A stretch of DNA of 64,000 nucleotides from Amphiduros pacificus (taxonomy: Eukaryota; Annelida; Polychaeta; Phyllodocida; Hesionidae), in contig OX439010.1 of NCBI GenBank assembly GCA_949316495.1, forward strand, positions 1,927,001-1,991,000, written 5' to 3'. Below are positions 24,985-38,087 of this stretch, piece after piece (position 1 is the stretch's first letter; the number at the start of each line of letters is the position of its first letter). Under the pieces are notes generated by a model, which was not told the origin of the DNA, made no database searches, and saw only the letters and a list, made by a program, of their open reading frames with translations. Both the position numbers and the translations under genes were made by a program.

Positions 24985-26025
24985 GAGCTGAGCGATTTCT
25001 GACGTGCAGGTGATCAACGGTAACGTCAGAAAGGGGCCAAATATTGGTTTTGAATTTTTCAAGAATACATGCTGATCACTACAGCCTCCAAAAAAAATCA
25101 AAGATGTGCATTGGGGTGAGATACACCTTCACAGAATTTTTCAGAGCGACCTGAGCGATTTCTGACGTGCCGTTGATCAACGGTAACGTCAGAAAGGGGC
25201 CAAATATTGGTTTTGAATTTTTCAAGAATACATGCTGATCACTACAGCCTCCAAAAAAATCAAAGATGTGCATTGGGGTGAGATACACCTTCAAACAATT
25301 TTTCGGAGCGAGCTGAGCGATTTCTGACTTGCCGGTGATCAACGGTAACGTCAGAAAGGGGCCAAATATTGGTTTTGAATTTTTCCAGAATACATGCTGA
25401 TCACTACAGCCTCCAAAAAAATCAAAGATGTGCATTGGGGTGAGATACACCTTCAAACAATTTTTCAGAGCGAGCTGAGCGATTTCTGACGTGCCGGTGA
25501 TCAACGGTAACGTCAGAAAGGGGCCAAATATTGGTTTTGAATTTTTCCAGAATACATGCTGATCACTACAGCCTCCAAAAAAATCAAAGATGTGCATTGG
25601 GGTGAGATACACCTTCAAACAATTTTTCGGAGCGAGCTGAGCGATTTCTGACGTGCCGGTGATCAACGGTAACGTCAGAAAGGGGCCAAATATTGGTTTT
25701 GAATTTTTCAAGAATACATGCTGATCACTACAGCCTCCAAAAAAAATCAAAGATGTGCATTGGGGTGAGATACACCTTCACAGAATTTTTCAGAGCGACC
25801 TGAGCGATTTCTGACGTGCCGTTGATCAACGGTAACGTCAGAAAGGGGCCAAATATTGGTTTTGAATTTTTCAAGAATACATGCTGATCACTACAGCCTC
25901 CAAAAAAATCAAAGATGTGCATTGGGGTGAGATACACCTTCAAACAATTTTTCAGAGCGAGCTGAGCGATTTCTGACGTGCCGGTGATCAACGGTAACGT
26001 CAGAAAGGGGCCAAATATTGGTTTT
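24985..26025. repeat. 649-bp tandem duplication (~1.6 copies)
   Basis: The CACAGAATTTTTC mark at 25,131 and 25,781 and the A8 tract just before each repeat at 649 bp (four monomers plus 1). Similarity fades after ~25,380/26,025. The unit is related to 5.6-6.0 kb. Borders are approximate. Confidence 0.6.
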
Positions 26026-27661
26026 GAATTTTTCAAGAATACATGCTGATCACTACAGCCTCCAAAAAATTCAAAGATGTGCATTGGGGTGAGATAAACC
26101 TTAAAATAAAATTTCATAGCCACCCAATCGATTTGTGACGTGCCGATGATCAACGGCAGCGTCACACCGGGGCCAAATATTAGTTTTGAATTTTTCAAGA
26201 ATACATGCTGATCACTACAGCCTCCAAAAAAATCAAAGATGTGCATTGGGGTGAGATACACCTTAAAATAAAATTTCAGAGCGAGCTGAGCGATTTCTGA
26301 CGTGCCGGTGATCAACGGCAGCGTCAGAAAGGGGCCAAATATTGGTTTTGAATTTTTCCAGAATACATGCTGATCACTACAGCCTCCAAAAAAATCAAAG
26401 ATGTGCATTGGGGTGAGATACACCTTCAAACAATTTTTCAGAGCGAGCTGAGCGATTTCTGACGTGCCGGTGATCAACGGTTACGTCAGAAAGGGGCCAA
26501 ATATTGGTTTTGAAATTTTTCAAGAATACGTGCTGATCACTACAGCCTCCAAAAAAATCAAAGATGTGCATTGGGGTGAGATACACCTTAAAATAAAATT
26601 TCAGAGCCACCCAATCGATTTGTGACGTGCCGATGATCAACGGCAGCGTCACACCGGGGCCAAATATTAGTTTTGAATTTTTCAAGAATACATGCTGATC
26701 ACTACAGCCTCCAAAAAAATCAAAGATGTGCATTGGGGTGAGATACACCTTAAAATAAAATTTTTCAGAGCGAGCTGAGCGATTTCTGACGTGCAGGTGA
26801 TCAACGGTTACGTCAGAAAGGGGCCAAATATTGGTTTTGAAATTTTTCAAGAATACATGCTGATCACTACAGCCTCCAAAAAAATCAAAGATGTGCATTG
26901 GGGTGAGATACACCTTCAAACAATTTTTCAGAGCGAGCTGAGCGATTTCTGACGTGCCGGTGATCAACGGCAGCGTCAGAAAGGGGCCAAATATTGGTTT
27001 TGAATTTTTCAAGAATACATGCTGATCACTACAGCCTCCAAAAAATCAAAGATGTGCATTGGGGTGAGATACACCTTCAAACAATTTTTCAGAGCGAGCT
27101 GAGCGATTTCTGACGTGCCGGTGATCAACGGCAGCGTCAGAAAGGGGCCAAATATTGGTTTTGAATTTTTCCAGAATACATGCTGATCACTACAGCCTCC
27201 AAAAAAATCAAAGATGTGCATTGGGGTGAGATACACCTTCAAACAATTTTTCGGAGCGAGCTGAGCGATTTCTGACGTGCCGGTGATCAACGGTAACGTC
27301 AGAAAGGGGCCAAATATTGGTTTTGAATTTTTCAAGAATACATGCTGATCACTACAGCCTCCAAAAAAATCAAAGATGTGCATTGGGGTGAGATACACCT
27401 TCACACAATTTTTCAGAGCGACCTGAGCGATTTCTGACGTGCCGTTGATCAACGGTAACGTCAGAAAGGGGCCAAATATTGGTTTTGAATTTTTCCAGAA
27501 TACATGCTGATCACTACAGCCTCCAAAAAAATCAAAGATGTGCATTGGGGTGAGATACACCTTCAAACAATTTTTCAGAGCGAGCTGAGCGATTTCTGAC
27601 GTGCCGGTGATCAACGGTAACGTCAGAAAGGGGCCAAATATTGGTTTTGAATTTTTCAAGA
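26026..27661. repeat. Mixed monomers, related to 6.2-8.7 kb
   Basis: It starts with the AAAATAAAATTTCAGAGCG hybrid and ends with A, A, C and A monomers in the same order as ~8.4-9.1 kb (offset ~18,589 bp, which also links the cassettes at 9,272 and 27,861). No other sequence class is present. Confidence 0.65.
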
Positions 27662-29894
27662 ATACATGCTGATCACTACAGCCTCCAAAAAATTCAAAGA
27701 TGTGCATTGGGGTGAGATACACCTTAAAATAAAATTTCATAGCCACCCAATCGATTTGTGACGTGCCGATGATCAACGGCAGCGTCACACCGGGGCCAAA
27801 TATTAGTTTTGAATTTTTCAAGAATACATGCTGATCACTACAGCCTCCAAAAAAATCAAAGATGTGCATTGGGGTGAGATACACCTTCAAACAATTTTTC
27901 AGAGCGAGCTGAGCGATTTCTGACGTGCCGGTGATCAACAGTTACGTCAGAAAGGGGCCAAATTTTGGTTTTGAAATTTTTCAAGAATACGTGCTGATCA
28001 CTACAGCCTCCAAAAAAATCAAAGATGTGCATTGGGGTGAGATACACCTTAAAATAAAATTTCATAGCCACCCAATCGATTTCTGACGTGCCGTTGATCA
28101 ATGGTTACGTCAGAAAGGGGCCAAATATTGGTTTTGAAATTTTTCAAGAATACATGCTGATCACTACAGCCTCCAAAAAATTCAAAGATGTGCATTGGGG
28201 TGAGATACACCTTCAAACAATTTTTCAGAGCGAGCTGAGTGATTTCTGACGTGCCGGTGATCAACGGTTACGTCAGAAAGGGGCCAAATATTGGTTTTGA
28301 AATTTTTCAAGAATACGTGCTGATCACTACAGCCTCCAAAAAAATCAAAGATGTGCATTGGGATGAGATACACCTTAAAATAAAATTTCAGAGCCACCCA
28401 ATCGATTTGTGACGTGCCGATGAATTTTTCAAGAATACATGCTGATCACTACAGCCTCCAAAAAAATCAAAGATGTGCATTGGGGTGAGATACACCTTCA
28501 AAAAAAATTTCGGAGCGAGCTGAACGATTTCTGACGTGCCGATGATCAACGGTAACGTCAGAAAGGGGCCAAATATTGGTTTTGAATTTTTCAAGAATAC
28601 ATGCTGATCACTACAGCCTCCAAAAAAATCAAAGATGTGCATTGGGGTGAGATACACCTTAAAATAAAATTTCATAGCCACCCAATCGATTTCTGACGTG
28701 CCGATGATCAACGGTAACGTCAGAAAGGGGCCAAATTTTGGTTTTGAAATTTTTCAAGAATACGTGCTGATCACTACAGCCTCCAAAAAAATCAAAGATG
28801 TGCATTGGGGTGAGATACACCTTAAAATAAAATTTCAGAGCCACCCAATCGATTTGTGACGTGCCGATGATCAACGGCAGCGTCACACCGGGGCCAAATA
28901 TTAGTTTTGAATTTTTCAAGAATACATGCTGATCACTACAGCCTCCAAAAAAATCAAAGATGTGCATTGGGGTGAGATACACCTTCAAACAATTTTTCAG
29001 AGCGAGCTGAGCGATTTCTGACGTGCCGGTGATCAACGGTTACGTCAGAAAGGGGCCAAATATTGGTTTTGAATTTTTCAAGAATACATGCTGATCACTA
29101 CAGCCTCCAAAAAAATCAAAGATGTGCATTGGGGTGAGATACACCTTCAAACAATTTTTCAGAGCGAGCTGAGCGATTTCTGACGTGCCGGTGATCAACG
29201 GTTACGTCAGAAAGGGGCCAAATTTTGGTTTTGAAATTGTTCAAGAATACGTGCTGATCACTACAGCCTCCAAAAAAATCAAAGATGTGCATTGGGGTGA
29301 GATACACCTTAAAATAAAATTTCAGAGCCACCCAATCGATTTGTGACGTGCCGATGATCAACGGCAGCGTCACACCGGGGCCAAATATTAGTTTTGAATT
29401 TTTCCAGAATACATGCTGATCACTACAGCCTCCAAAAAAATCAAAGATGTGCATTGGGGTGAGATACACCTTCAAACAATTTTTCAGAGCGAGCTGAGCG
29501 ATTTCTGACGTGCCGGTGATCAACGGCAGCGTCAGAAAGGGGCCAAATATTGGTTTTGAATTTTTCCAGAATACATGCTGATCACTACAGCCTCCAAAAA
29601 AATCAAAGATGTGCATTGGGGTGAGATACACCTTCAAACAATTTTTCGGAGCGAGCTGAGCGATTTCTGACGTGCCGGTGATCAACGGTAACGTCAGAAA
29701 GGGGCCAAATATTGGTTTTGAATTTTTCAAGAATACATGCTGATCACTACAGCCTCCAAAAAAATCAAAGATGTGCATTGGGGTGAGATACACCTTCACA
29801 CAATTTTTCAGAGCGACCTGAGCGATTTCTGACGTGCCGTTGATCAACGGTAACGTCAGAAAGGGGCCAAATATTGGTTTTGAATTTTTCCAGA
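27662..29894. repeat. 2,233-bp tandem, unit 1
   Basis: Fourteen monomers including one short monomer. The unit holds cassette 3, a type D monomer and a B/A hybrid with CGATTTCTGACGTGCCGATG (~28,690). Everything from 27,856 to ~29,530 has a counterpart 2,233 bp later. Private mark: GAAATTGTTCAAG at ~29,234. Confidence 0.75.
27861..28471. repeat. 611-bp cassette, copy 3
   Basis: The short monomer is 28,350-28,471. Private changes are TTTTTCAAGAATACG in place of TTTTTAAAG in the first monomer, GATCAACAG at 27,939 (CG to CA) and GAGTGATTT at 28,240 (CG to TG). From this copy up to the one at 48,193 the third monomer follows the ATTCAAAG form. Confidence 0.87.
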
Positions 29895-31760
29895 ATACAT
29901 GCTGATCACTACAGCCTCCAAAAAAATCAAAGATGTGCATTGGGGTGAGATACACCTTAAAATAAAATTTCATAGCCACCCAATCGATTTGTGACGTGCC
30001 GATGATCAACGGCAGCGTCACACCGGGGCCAAATATTAGTTTTGAATTTTTCAAGAATACATGCTGATCACTACAGCCTCCAAAAAAATCAAAGATGTGC
30101 ATTGGGGTGAGATACACCTTCAAACAATTTTTCAGAGCGAGCTGAGCGATTTCTGACGTGCCGGTGATCAACGGTTACGTCAGAAAGGGGCCAAATATTG
30201 GTTTTGAAATTTTTAAAGAATACGTGCTGATCACTACAGCCTCCAAAAAAATCAAAGATGTGCATTGGGGTGAGATACACCTTAAAATAAAATTTCATAG
30301 CCACCCAATCGATTTCTGACGTGCCGTTGATCAATGGTTACGTCAGAAAGGGGCCAAATATTGGTTTTGAAATTTTTCAAGAATACATGCTGATCACTAC
30401 AGCCTCCAAAAAATTCAAAGATGTGCATTGGGGTGAGATACACCTTCAAACAATTTTTCAGAGCGAGCTGAGCGATTTCTGACGTGCCGGTGATCAACGG
30501 TTACGTCAGAAAGGGGCCAAATATTGGTTTTGAAATTTTTCAAGAATACGTGCTGATCACTACAGCCTCCAAAAAAATCAAAGATGTGCATTGGGATGAG
30601 ATACACCTTAAAATAAAATTTCAGAGCCACCCAATCGATTTGTGACGTGCCGATGAATTTTTCAAGAATACATGCTGATCACTACAGCCTCCAAAAAAAT
30701 CAAAGATGTGCATTGGGGTGAGATACACCTTCAAAAAAAATTTCGGAGCGAGCTGAACGATTTCTGACGTGCCGATGATCAACGGTAACGTCAGAAAGGG
30801 GCCAAATATTGGTTTTGAATTTTTCAAGAATACATGCTGATCACTACAGCCTCCAAAAAAATCAAAGATGTGCATTGGGGTGAGATACACCTTAAAATAA
30901 AATTTCATAGCCACCCAATCGATTTCTGACGTGCCGATGATCAACGGTAACGTCAGAAAGGGGCCAAATTTTGGTTTTGAAATTTTTCAAGAATACGTGC
31001 TGATCACTACAGCCTCCAAAAAAATCAAAGATGTGCATTGGGGTGAGATACACCTTAAAATAAAATTTCAGAGCCACCCAATCGATTTGTGACGTGCCGA
31101 TGATCAACGGCAGCGTCACACCGGGGCCAAATATTAGTTTTGAATTTTTCAAGAATACATGCTGATCACTACAGCCTCCAAAAAAATCAAAGATGTGCAT
31201 TGGGGTGAGATACACCTTCAAACAATTTTTCAGAGCGAGCTGAGCGATTTCTGACGTGCCGGTGATCAACGGTTACGTCAGAAAGGGGCCAAATATTGGT
31301 TTTGAATTTTTCCAGAATACATGCTGATCACTACAGCCTCCAAAAAAATCAAAGATGTGCATCGGGTGAGATACACCTTCAAACAATTTTTCAGAGCGAG
31401 CTGAGCGATTTCTGACGTGCCGGTGATCAACGGTTACGTCAGAAAGGGGCCAAATTTTGGTTTTGAAATTTTTCAAGAATACGTGCTGATCATTACAGCC
31501 TCCAAAAAAATCAAAGATGTGCATTGGGGTGAGATACACCTTAAAATAAAATTTCAGAGCCACCCAATCGATTTGTGACGTGCCGATGATCAACGGCAGC
31601 GTCACACCGGGGCCAAATATTAGTTTTGAATTTTTCCAGAATACATGCTGATCACTACAGCCTCCAAAAAAATCAAAGATGTGCATTGGGGTGAGATACA
31701 CCTTCAAACAATTTTTCAGAGCGAGCTGAGCGATTTCTGACGTGCCGGTGATCAACGGTA
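29895..31760. repeat. 2,233-bp tandem, unit 2 (partial)
   Basis: It repeats unit 1 with cassette 4, type D and the same hybrid (~30,920). A one-base loss (GCATCGGGTGAG, ~31,360) changes the offset to 2,232 near the end. Similarity stops where GGCAG in unit 1 meets GGTAAC here. Confidence 0.72.
30094..30704. repeat. 611-bp cassette, copy 4
   Basis: The short monomer is 30,583-30,704. It lies exactly 2,233 bp after copy 3 and is its counterpart in the 2,233-bp tandem. The first monomer has AAATATTGG. Confidence 0.88.
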
Positions 31761-32045
31761 ACGTCAGAAAGGGGCCAAATATTGGTTTTGAAATTTTCCA
31801 GAATACATGCTGATCACTACAGCCTCCAAAAAATTCAAAGATGTGCATTGGGGTGAGATACACCTTAAAATAAAATTTCATAGCCACCCAATCGATTTGT
31901 GACGTGCCGATGATCAACGGCAGCGTCACACCGGGGCCAAATATTAGTTTTGAATTTTTCAAGAATACATGCTGATCACTACAGCCTCCAAAAAAATCAA
32001 AGATGTGCATTGGGGTGAGATACACCTTAAAATAAAATTTCAGAG
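31761..32045. repeat. Joint between two tandem blocks
   Basis: Type A and type B monomers with GAAATTTTCCAG at ~31,790. The block 31.3-32.3 kb is matched by 36.3-37.2 kb at offset ~4,988 bp. Confidence 0.65.
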
Positions 32046-33504
32046 CCACCCAATCGATTTGTGGCGTGCCGATGATCAACGGCAGCGTCACACCGGGGCC
32101 AAATATTAGTTTTGAATTTTTCAAGAATACATGCTGATCACTACAGCCTCCAAAAAAATCAAAGATGTGCATTGGGGTGAGATACACCTTAAAATAAAAT
32201 TTCATAGCCACCCAATCGATTTGTGACGTGCCGATGATCAACGGCAGCGTCACCCCGGGGCCAAATATTGGTTTTGAATTTTTCAAGAATACATGCTGAT
32301 CACTACAGCCTCCAAAAAAATCAAAGATGTGCATTGGGGTGAGATACACCTTCAAACAATTTTTCGGAGCGAGCTGAGCGATTTCTGACGTGCCGGTGAT
32401 CAACGGTAACGTCAGAAAGGGGCCAAATATTGGTTTTGAATTTTTCCAGAATACATGCTGATCACTACAGCCTCCAAAAAAATCAAAGATGTGCATTGGG
32501 GTGAGATACACCTTCAAACAATTTTTCAGAGCGAGCTGAGCGATTTCTGACGTGCCGGTGATCAACGGTAACGTCAGAAAGGGGCCAAATATTGGTTTTG
32601 AATTTTTCCAGAATACATGCTGATCACTACAGCCTCCAAAAAAATCAAAGATGTGCATTGGGGTGAGATACACCTTCAAACAATTTTTCAGAGCGAGCTG
32701 AGCGATTTCTGACGTGCCGGTGATCAACGGTTACGTCAGAAAGGGGCCAAATTTTGGTTTTGAAATTTTTCAAGAATACGTGCTGATCACTACAGCCTCC
32801 AAAAAAATCAAAGATGTGCATTGGGGTGAGATACACTTTAAAATAAAATTTCAGAGCCACCCAATCGATTTGTGACGTGCCGATGATCAACGGCAGCGTC
32901 ACACCGGGGCCAAATATTGGTTTTGAATTTTTCCAGAATACATGCTGATAACTACAGCCTCCAAAAAAATCAAAGATGTGCATTGGGGTGACATACACCT
33001 TCAAACAATTTTTCAGAGCGAGCTGAGCGATTTCTGACGTGCCGGTGATCAACGGCAGCGTCAGAAAGGGGCCAAATATTGGTTTTGAATTTTTCCAGAA
33101 TACATGCTGATCACTACAGCCTCCAAAAAAATCAAAGATGTGCATTGGGGTGAGATACACCTTCAAACAATTTTTCGGAGCGAGCTGAGCGATTTCTGAC
33201 GTGCCGGTGATCAACGGTAACGTCAGAAAGGGGCCAAATATTGGTTTTGAATTTTTCAAGAATACATGCTGATCACTACAGCCTCCAAAAAAATCAAAGA
33301 TGTGCATTGGGGTGAGATACACCTTCACACAATTTTTCAGAGCGACCTGAGCGATTTCTGACGTGCCGTTGATCAACGGTAACGTCAGAAAGGGGCCAAA
33401 TATTGGTTTTGAATTTTTCCAGAATACATGCTGATCACTACAGCCTCCAAAAAAATCAAAGATGTGCATTGGGGTGAGATACACCTTAAAATAAAATTTC
33501 ATAG
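32046..33504. repeat. 1,459-bp tandem, unit 1
   Basis: Nine monomers plus 1 bp. Shared rare marks are GTGGCGTGCC (32,061), CACCCCGGGG (32,253), ATACACTTTAAAAT (~32,833), GATAACTACAGCC (~32,947) and GTGACATACACC (~32,989). Confidence 0.85.
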
Positions 33505-34963
33505 CCACCCAATCGATTTGTGGCGTGCCGATGATCAACGGCAGCGTCACACCGGGGCCAAATATTAGTTTTGAATTTTTCAAGAATACATGCTGATCAC
33601 TACAGCCTCCAAAAAAATCAAAGATGTGCATTGGGGTGAGATACACCTTAAAATAAAATTTCATAGCCACCCAATCGATTTGTGACGTGCCGATGATCAA
33701 CGGCAGCGTCACCCCGGGGCCAAATATTGGTTTTGAATTTTTCAAGAATACATGCTGATCACTACAGCCTCCAAAAAAATCAAAGATGTGCATTGGGGTG
33801 AGATACACCTTCAAACAATTTTTCGGAGCGAGCTGAGCGATTTCTGACGTGCCGGTGATCAACGGTAACGTCAGAAAGGGGCCAAATATTGGTTTTGAAT
33901 TTTTCCAGAATACATGCTGATCACTACAGCCTCCAAAAAAATCAAAGATGTGCATTGGGGTGAGATACACCTTCAAACAATTTTTCAGAGCGAGCTGAGC
34001 GATTTCTGACGTGCCGGTGATCAACGGTAACGTCAGAAAGGGGCCAAATATTGGTTTTGAATTTTTCCAGAATACATGCTGATCACTACAGCCTCCAAAA
34101 AAATCAAAGATGTGCATTGGGGTGAGATAAACCTTCAAACAATTTTTCAGAGCGAGCTGAGCGATTTCTGACGTGCCGGTGATCAACGGTTACGTCAGAA
34201 AGGGGCCAAATTTTGGTTTTGAAATTTTTCAAGAATACGTGCTGATCACTACAGCCTCCAAAAAAATCAAAGATGTGCATTGGGGTGAGATACACTTTAA
34301 AATAAAATTTCAGAGCCACCCAATCGATTTGTGACGTGCCGATGATCAACGGCAGCGTCACACCGGGGCCAAATATTGGTTTTGAATTTTTCCAGAATAC
34401 ATGCTGATAACTACAGCCTCCAAAAAAATCAAAGATGTGCATTGGGGTGACATACACCTTCAAACAATTTTTCAGAGCGAGCTGAGCGATTTCTGACGTG
34501 CCGGTGATCAACGGCAGCGTCAGAAAGGGGCCAAATATTGGTTTTGAATTTTTCCAGAATACATGCTGATCACTACAGCCTCCAAAAAAATCAAAGATGT
34601 GCATTGGGGTGAGATACACCTTCAAACAATTTTTCGGAGCGAGCTGAGCGATTTCTGACGTGCCGGTGATCAACGGTAACGTCAGAAAGGGGCCAAATAT
34701 TGGTTTTGAATTTTTCAAGAATACATGCTGATCACTACAGCCTCCAAAAAAATCAAAGATGTGCATTGGGGTGAGATACACCTTCACACAATTTTTCAGA
34801 GCGACCTGAGCGATTTCTGACGTGCCGTTGATCAACGGTAACGTCAGAAAGGGGCCAAATATTGGTTTTGAATTTTTCCAGAATACATGCTGATCACTAC
34901 AGCCTCCAAAAAAATCAAAGATGTGCATTGGGGTGAGATACACCTTAAAATAAAATTTCATAG
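33505..34963. repeat. 1,459-bp tandem, unit 2
   Basis: Every rare mark of unit 1 recurs 1,459 bp later (33,520; 33,712; ~34,292; ~34,406; ~34,448). A private change is GATAAACC at ~34,127. The right edge coincides, within a few bases, with the left edge of the 8.65-kb duplication. Confidence 0.85.
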
Positions 34964-37420
34964 CCACCCAATCGATTTGTGACGTGCCGATGATCAACGG
35001 CAGCGTCACACCGGGGCCAAATATTAGTTTTGAATTTTTCAAGAATACATGCTGATCACTACAGCCTCCAAAAAAATCAAAGATGTGCATTGGGGTGAGA
35101 TACACCTTCAAACAATTTTTCAGAGCGAGCTGAGCGATTTCTGACGTGCCGGTGATCAACGGTTACGTCAGAAAGGGGCCAAATTTTGGTTTTGAAATTT
35201 TTAAAGAATACGTGCTGATCACTACAGCCTCCAAAAAAATCAAAGATGTGCATTGGGGTGAGATACACCTTAAAATAAAATTTCATAGCCACCCAATCGA
35301 TTTCTGACGTGCCGTTGATCAATGGTTACGTCAGAAAGGGGCCAAATATTGGTTTTGAAATTTTTCAAGAATACATGCTGATCACTACAGCCTCCAAAAA
35401 ATTCAAAGATGTGCATTGGGGTGAGATACACCTTCAAACAATTTTTCAGAGCGAGCTGAGCGATTTCTGACGTGCCGGTGATCAACGGTTACGTCAGAAA
35501 GGGGCCAAATATTGGTTTTGAAATTTTTCAAGAATACGTGCTGATCACTACAGCCTCCAAAAAAATCAAAGATGTGCATTGGGATGAGATACACCTTAAA
35601 ATAAAATTTCAGAGCCACCCAATCGATTTGTGACGTGCCGATGAATTTTTCTAGAATACATGCTGATCACTACAGCCTCCAAAAAAATCAAAGATGTGCA
35701 TTGGGGTGAGATACACCTTCAAAAAAAATTTCGGAGCGAGCTGAACGATTTCTGACGTGCCGATGATCAACGGTAACGTCAGAAAGGGGCCAAATATTGG
35801 TTTTGAATTTTTCAAGAATACATGCTGATCACTACAGCCTCCAAAAAAATCAAAGATGTGCATTGGGGTGAGATACACCTTAAAATAAAATTTCATAGCC
35901 ACCCAATCGATTTCTGACGTGCCGATGATCAACGGTAACGTCAGAAAGGGGCCAAATTTTGGTTTTGAAATTTTTCAAGAATACGTGCTGATCACTACAG
36001 CCTCCAAAAAAATCAAAGATGTGCATTGGGGTGAGATACACCTTAAAATAAAATTTCAGAGCCACCCAATCGATTTGTGACGTGCCGATGATCAACGGCA
36101 GCGTCACACCGGGGCCAAATATTAGTTTTGAATTTTTCAAGAATACATGCTGATCACTACAGCCTCCAAAAAAATCAAAGATGTGCATTGGGGTGAGATA
36201 CACCTTCAAACAATTTTTCAGAGCGAGCTGAGCGATTTCTGACGTGCCGGTGATCAACGGTTACGTCAGAAAGGGGCCAAATATTGGTTTTGAATTTTTC
36301 CAGAATACATGCTGATCACTACAGCCTCCAAAAAAATCAAAGATGTGCATTGGGGTGAGATACACCTTCAAACAATTTTTCAGAGCGAGCTGAGCGATTT
36401 CTGACGTGCCGGTGATCAACGGTTACGTCAGAAAGGGGCCAAATTTTGGTTTTGAAATTTTTCAAGAATACGTGCTGATCACTACAGCCTCCAAAAAAAT
36501 CAAAGATGTGCATTGGGGTGAGATACACCTTAAAATAAAATTTCAGAGCCACCCAATCGATTTGTGACGTGCCGATGATCAACGGCAGCGTCACACCGGG
36601 GCCAAATATTAGTTTTGAATTTTTCCAGAATACATGCTGATCACTACAGCCTCCAAAAAAATCAAAGATGTGCATTGGGGTGAGATACACCTTCAAACAA
36701 TTTTTCAGAGCGAGCTGAGCGATTTCTGACGTGCCGGTGATCAACGGTAACGTCAGAAAGGGGCCAAATATTGGTTTTGAATTTTTCCAGAATACATGCT
36801 GATCACTACAGCCTCCAAAAAATTCAAAGATGTGCATTGGGGTGAGATACACCTTAAAATAAAATTTCATAGCCACCCAATCGATTTGTGACGTGCCGAT
36901 GATCAACGGCAGCGTCACACCGGGGCCAAATATTAGTTTTGAATTTTTCAAGAATACATGCTGATCACTACAGCCTCCAAAAAAATCAAAGATGTGCATT
37001 GGGGTGAGATACACCTTAAAATAAAATTTCAGAGCCACCCAATCGATTTGTGGCGTGCCGATGATCAACGGCAGCGTCACACCGGGGCCAAATATTAGTT
37101 TTGAATTTTTCAAGAATACATGCTGATCACTACAGCCTCCAAAAAAATCAAAGATGTGCATTGGGGTGAGATACACCTTAAAATAAAATTTCATAGCCAC
37201 CCAATCGATTTGTGACGTGCCGATGATCAACGGCAGCGTCACCCCGGGGCCAAATATTGGTTTTGAATTTTTCAAGAATACATGCTGATCACTACAGCCT
37301 CCAAAAAAATCAAAGATGTGCATTGGGGTGAGATACACCTTCAAACAATTTTTCGGAGCGAGCTGAGCGATTTCTGACGTGCCGGTGATCAACGGTAACG
37401 TCAGAAAGGGGCCAAATATT
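33577..37420. repeat. 4,465-bp-offset block, copy 1
   Basis: It matches 38,042-41,885. CCCCGGGG at 33,712 maps to 38,177, cassette 5 to cassette 7, and GTGGCGTGCC at 37,050 to 41,515. The left edge falls at the GAATTTTTC joint of the short monomer that ends at 38,087, so the copy begins at the deletion point. This repeat lies across the left edge of the 8.65-kb unit and is older than that duplication. Confidence 0.75.
35082..35692. repeat. 611-bp cassette, copy 5 (with TCTAGA mark)
   Basis: The short monomer is 35,571-35,692 and carries TTTTTCTAGAATAC, giving TCTAGA at 35,650-35,655. Its partner is the cassette at 43,728, 8,646 bp away, with the same rare mark. Confidence 0.9.
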
Positions 37421-37476
37421 AGTTTTGAATTTTTCAAGAATACATGCTGATCACTACAGCCTCCAAAAAAATCAAA

Positions 37477-38087
37477 GATGTGCATTGGGGTGAGATACAC
37501 CTTCAAACAATTTTTCAGAGCGAGCTGAGCGATTTCTGACGTGCCGGTGATCAACGGTTACGTCAGAAAGGGGCCAAATTTTGGTTTTGAAATTTTTAAA
37601 GAATACGTGCTGATCACTACAGCCTCCAAAAAAATCAAAGATGTGCATTGGGGTGAGATACACCTTAAAATAAAATTTCATAGCCACCCAATCGATTTCT
37701 GACGTGCCGTTGATCAATGGTTACGTCAGAAAGGGGCCAAATATTGGTTTTGAAATTTTTCAAGAATACATGCTGATCACTACAGCCTCCAAAAAATTCA
37801 AAGATGTGCATTGGGGTGAGATACACCTTCAAACAATTTTTCAGAGCGAGCTGAGCGATTTCTGACGTGCCGGTGATCAACGGTTACGTCAGAAAGGGGC
37901 CAAATATTGGTTTTGAAATTTTTCAAGAATACGTGCTGATCACTACAGCCTCCAAAAAAATCAAAGATGTGCATTGGGATGAGATACACCTTAAAATAAA
38001 ATTTCAGAGCCACCCAATCGATTTGTGACGTGCCGATGAATTTTTCAAGAATACATGCTGATCACTACAGCCTCCAAAAAAATCAAA
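37477..38087. repeat. 611-bp cassette, copy 6
   Basis: The short monomer is 37,966-38,087. It is followed by a type B monomer with CACCCCGGGGCC in place of the usual type D. Its partner is at 46,123. Confidence 0.88.
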
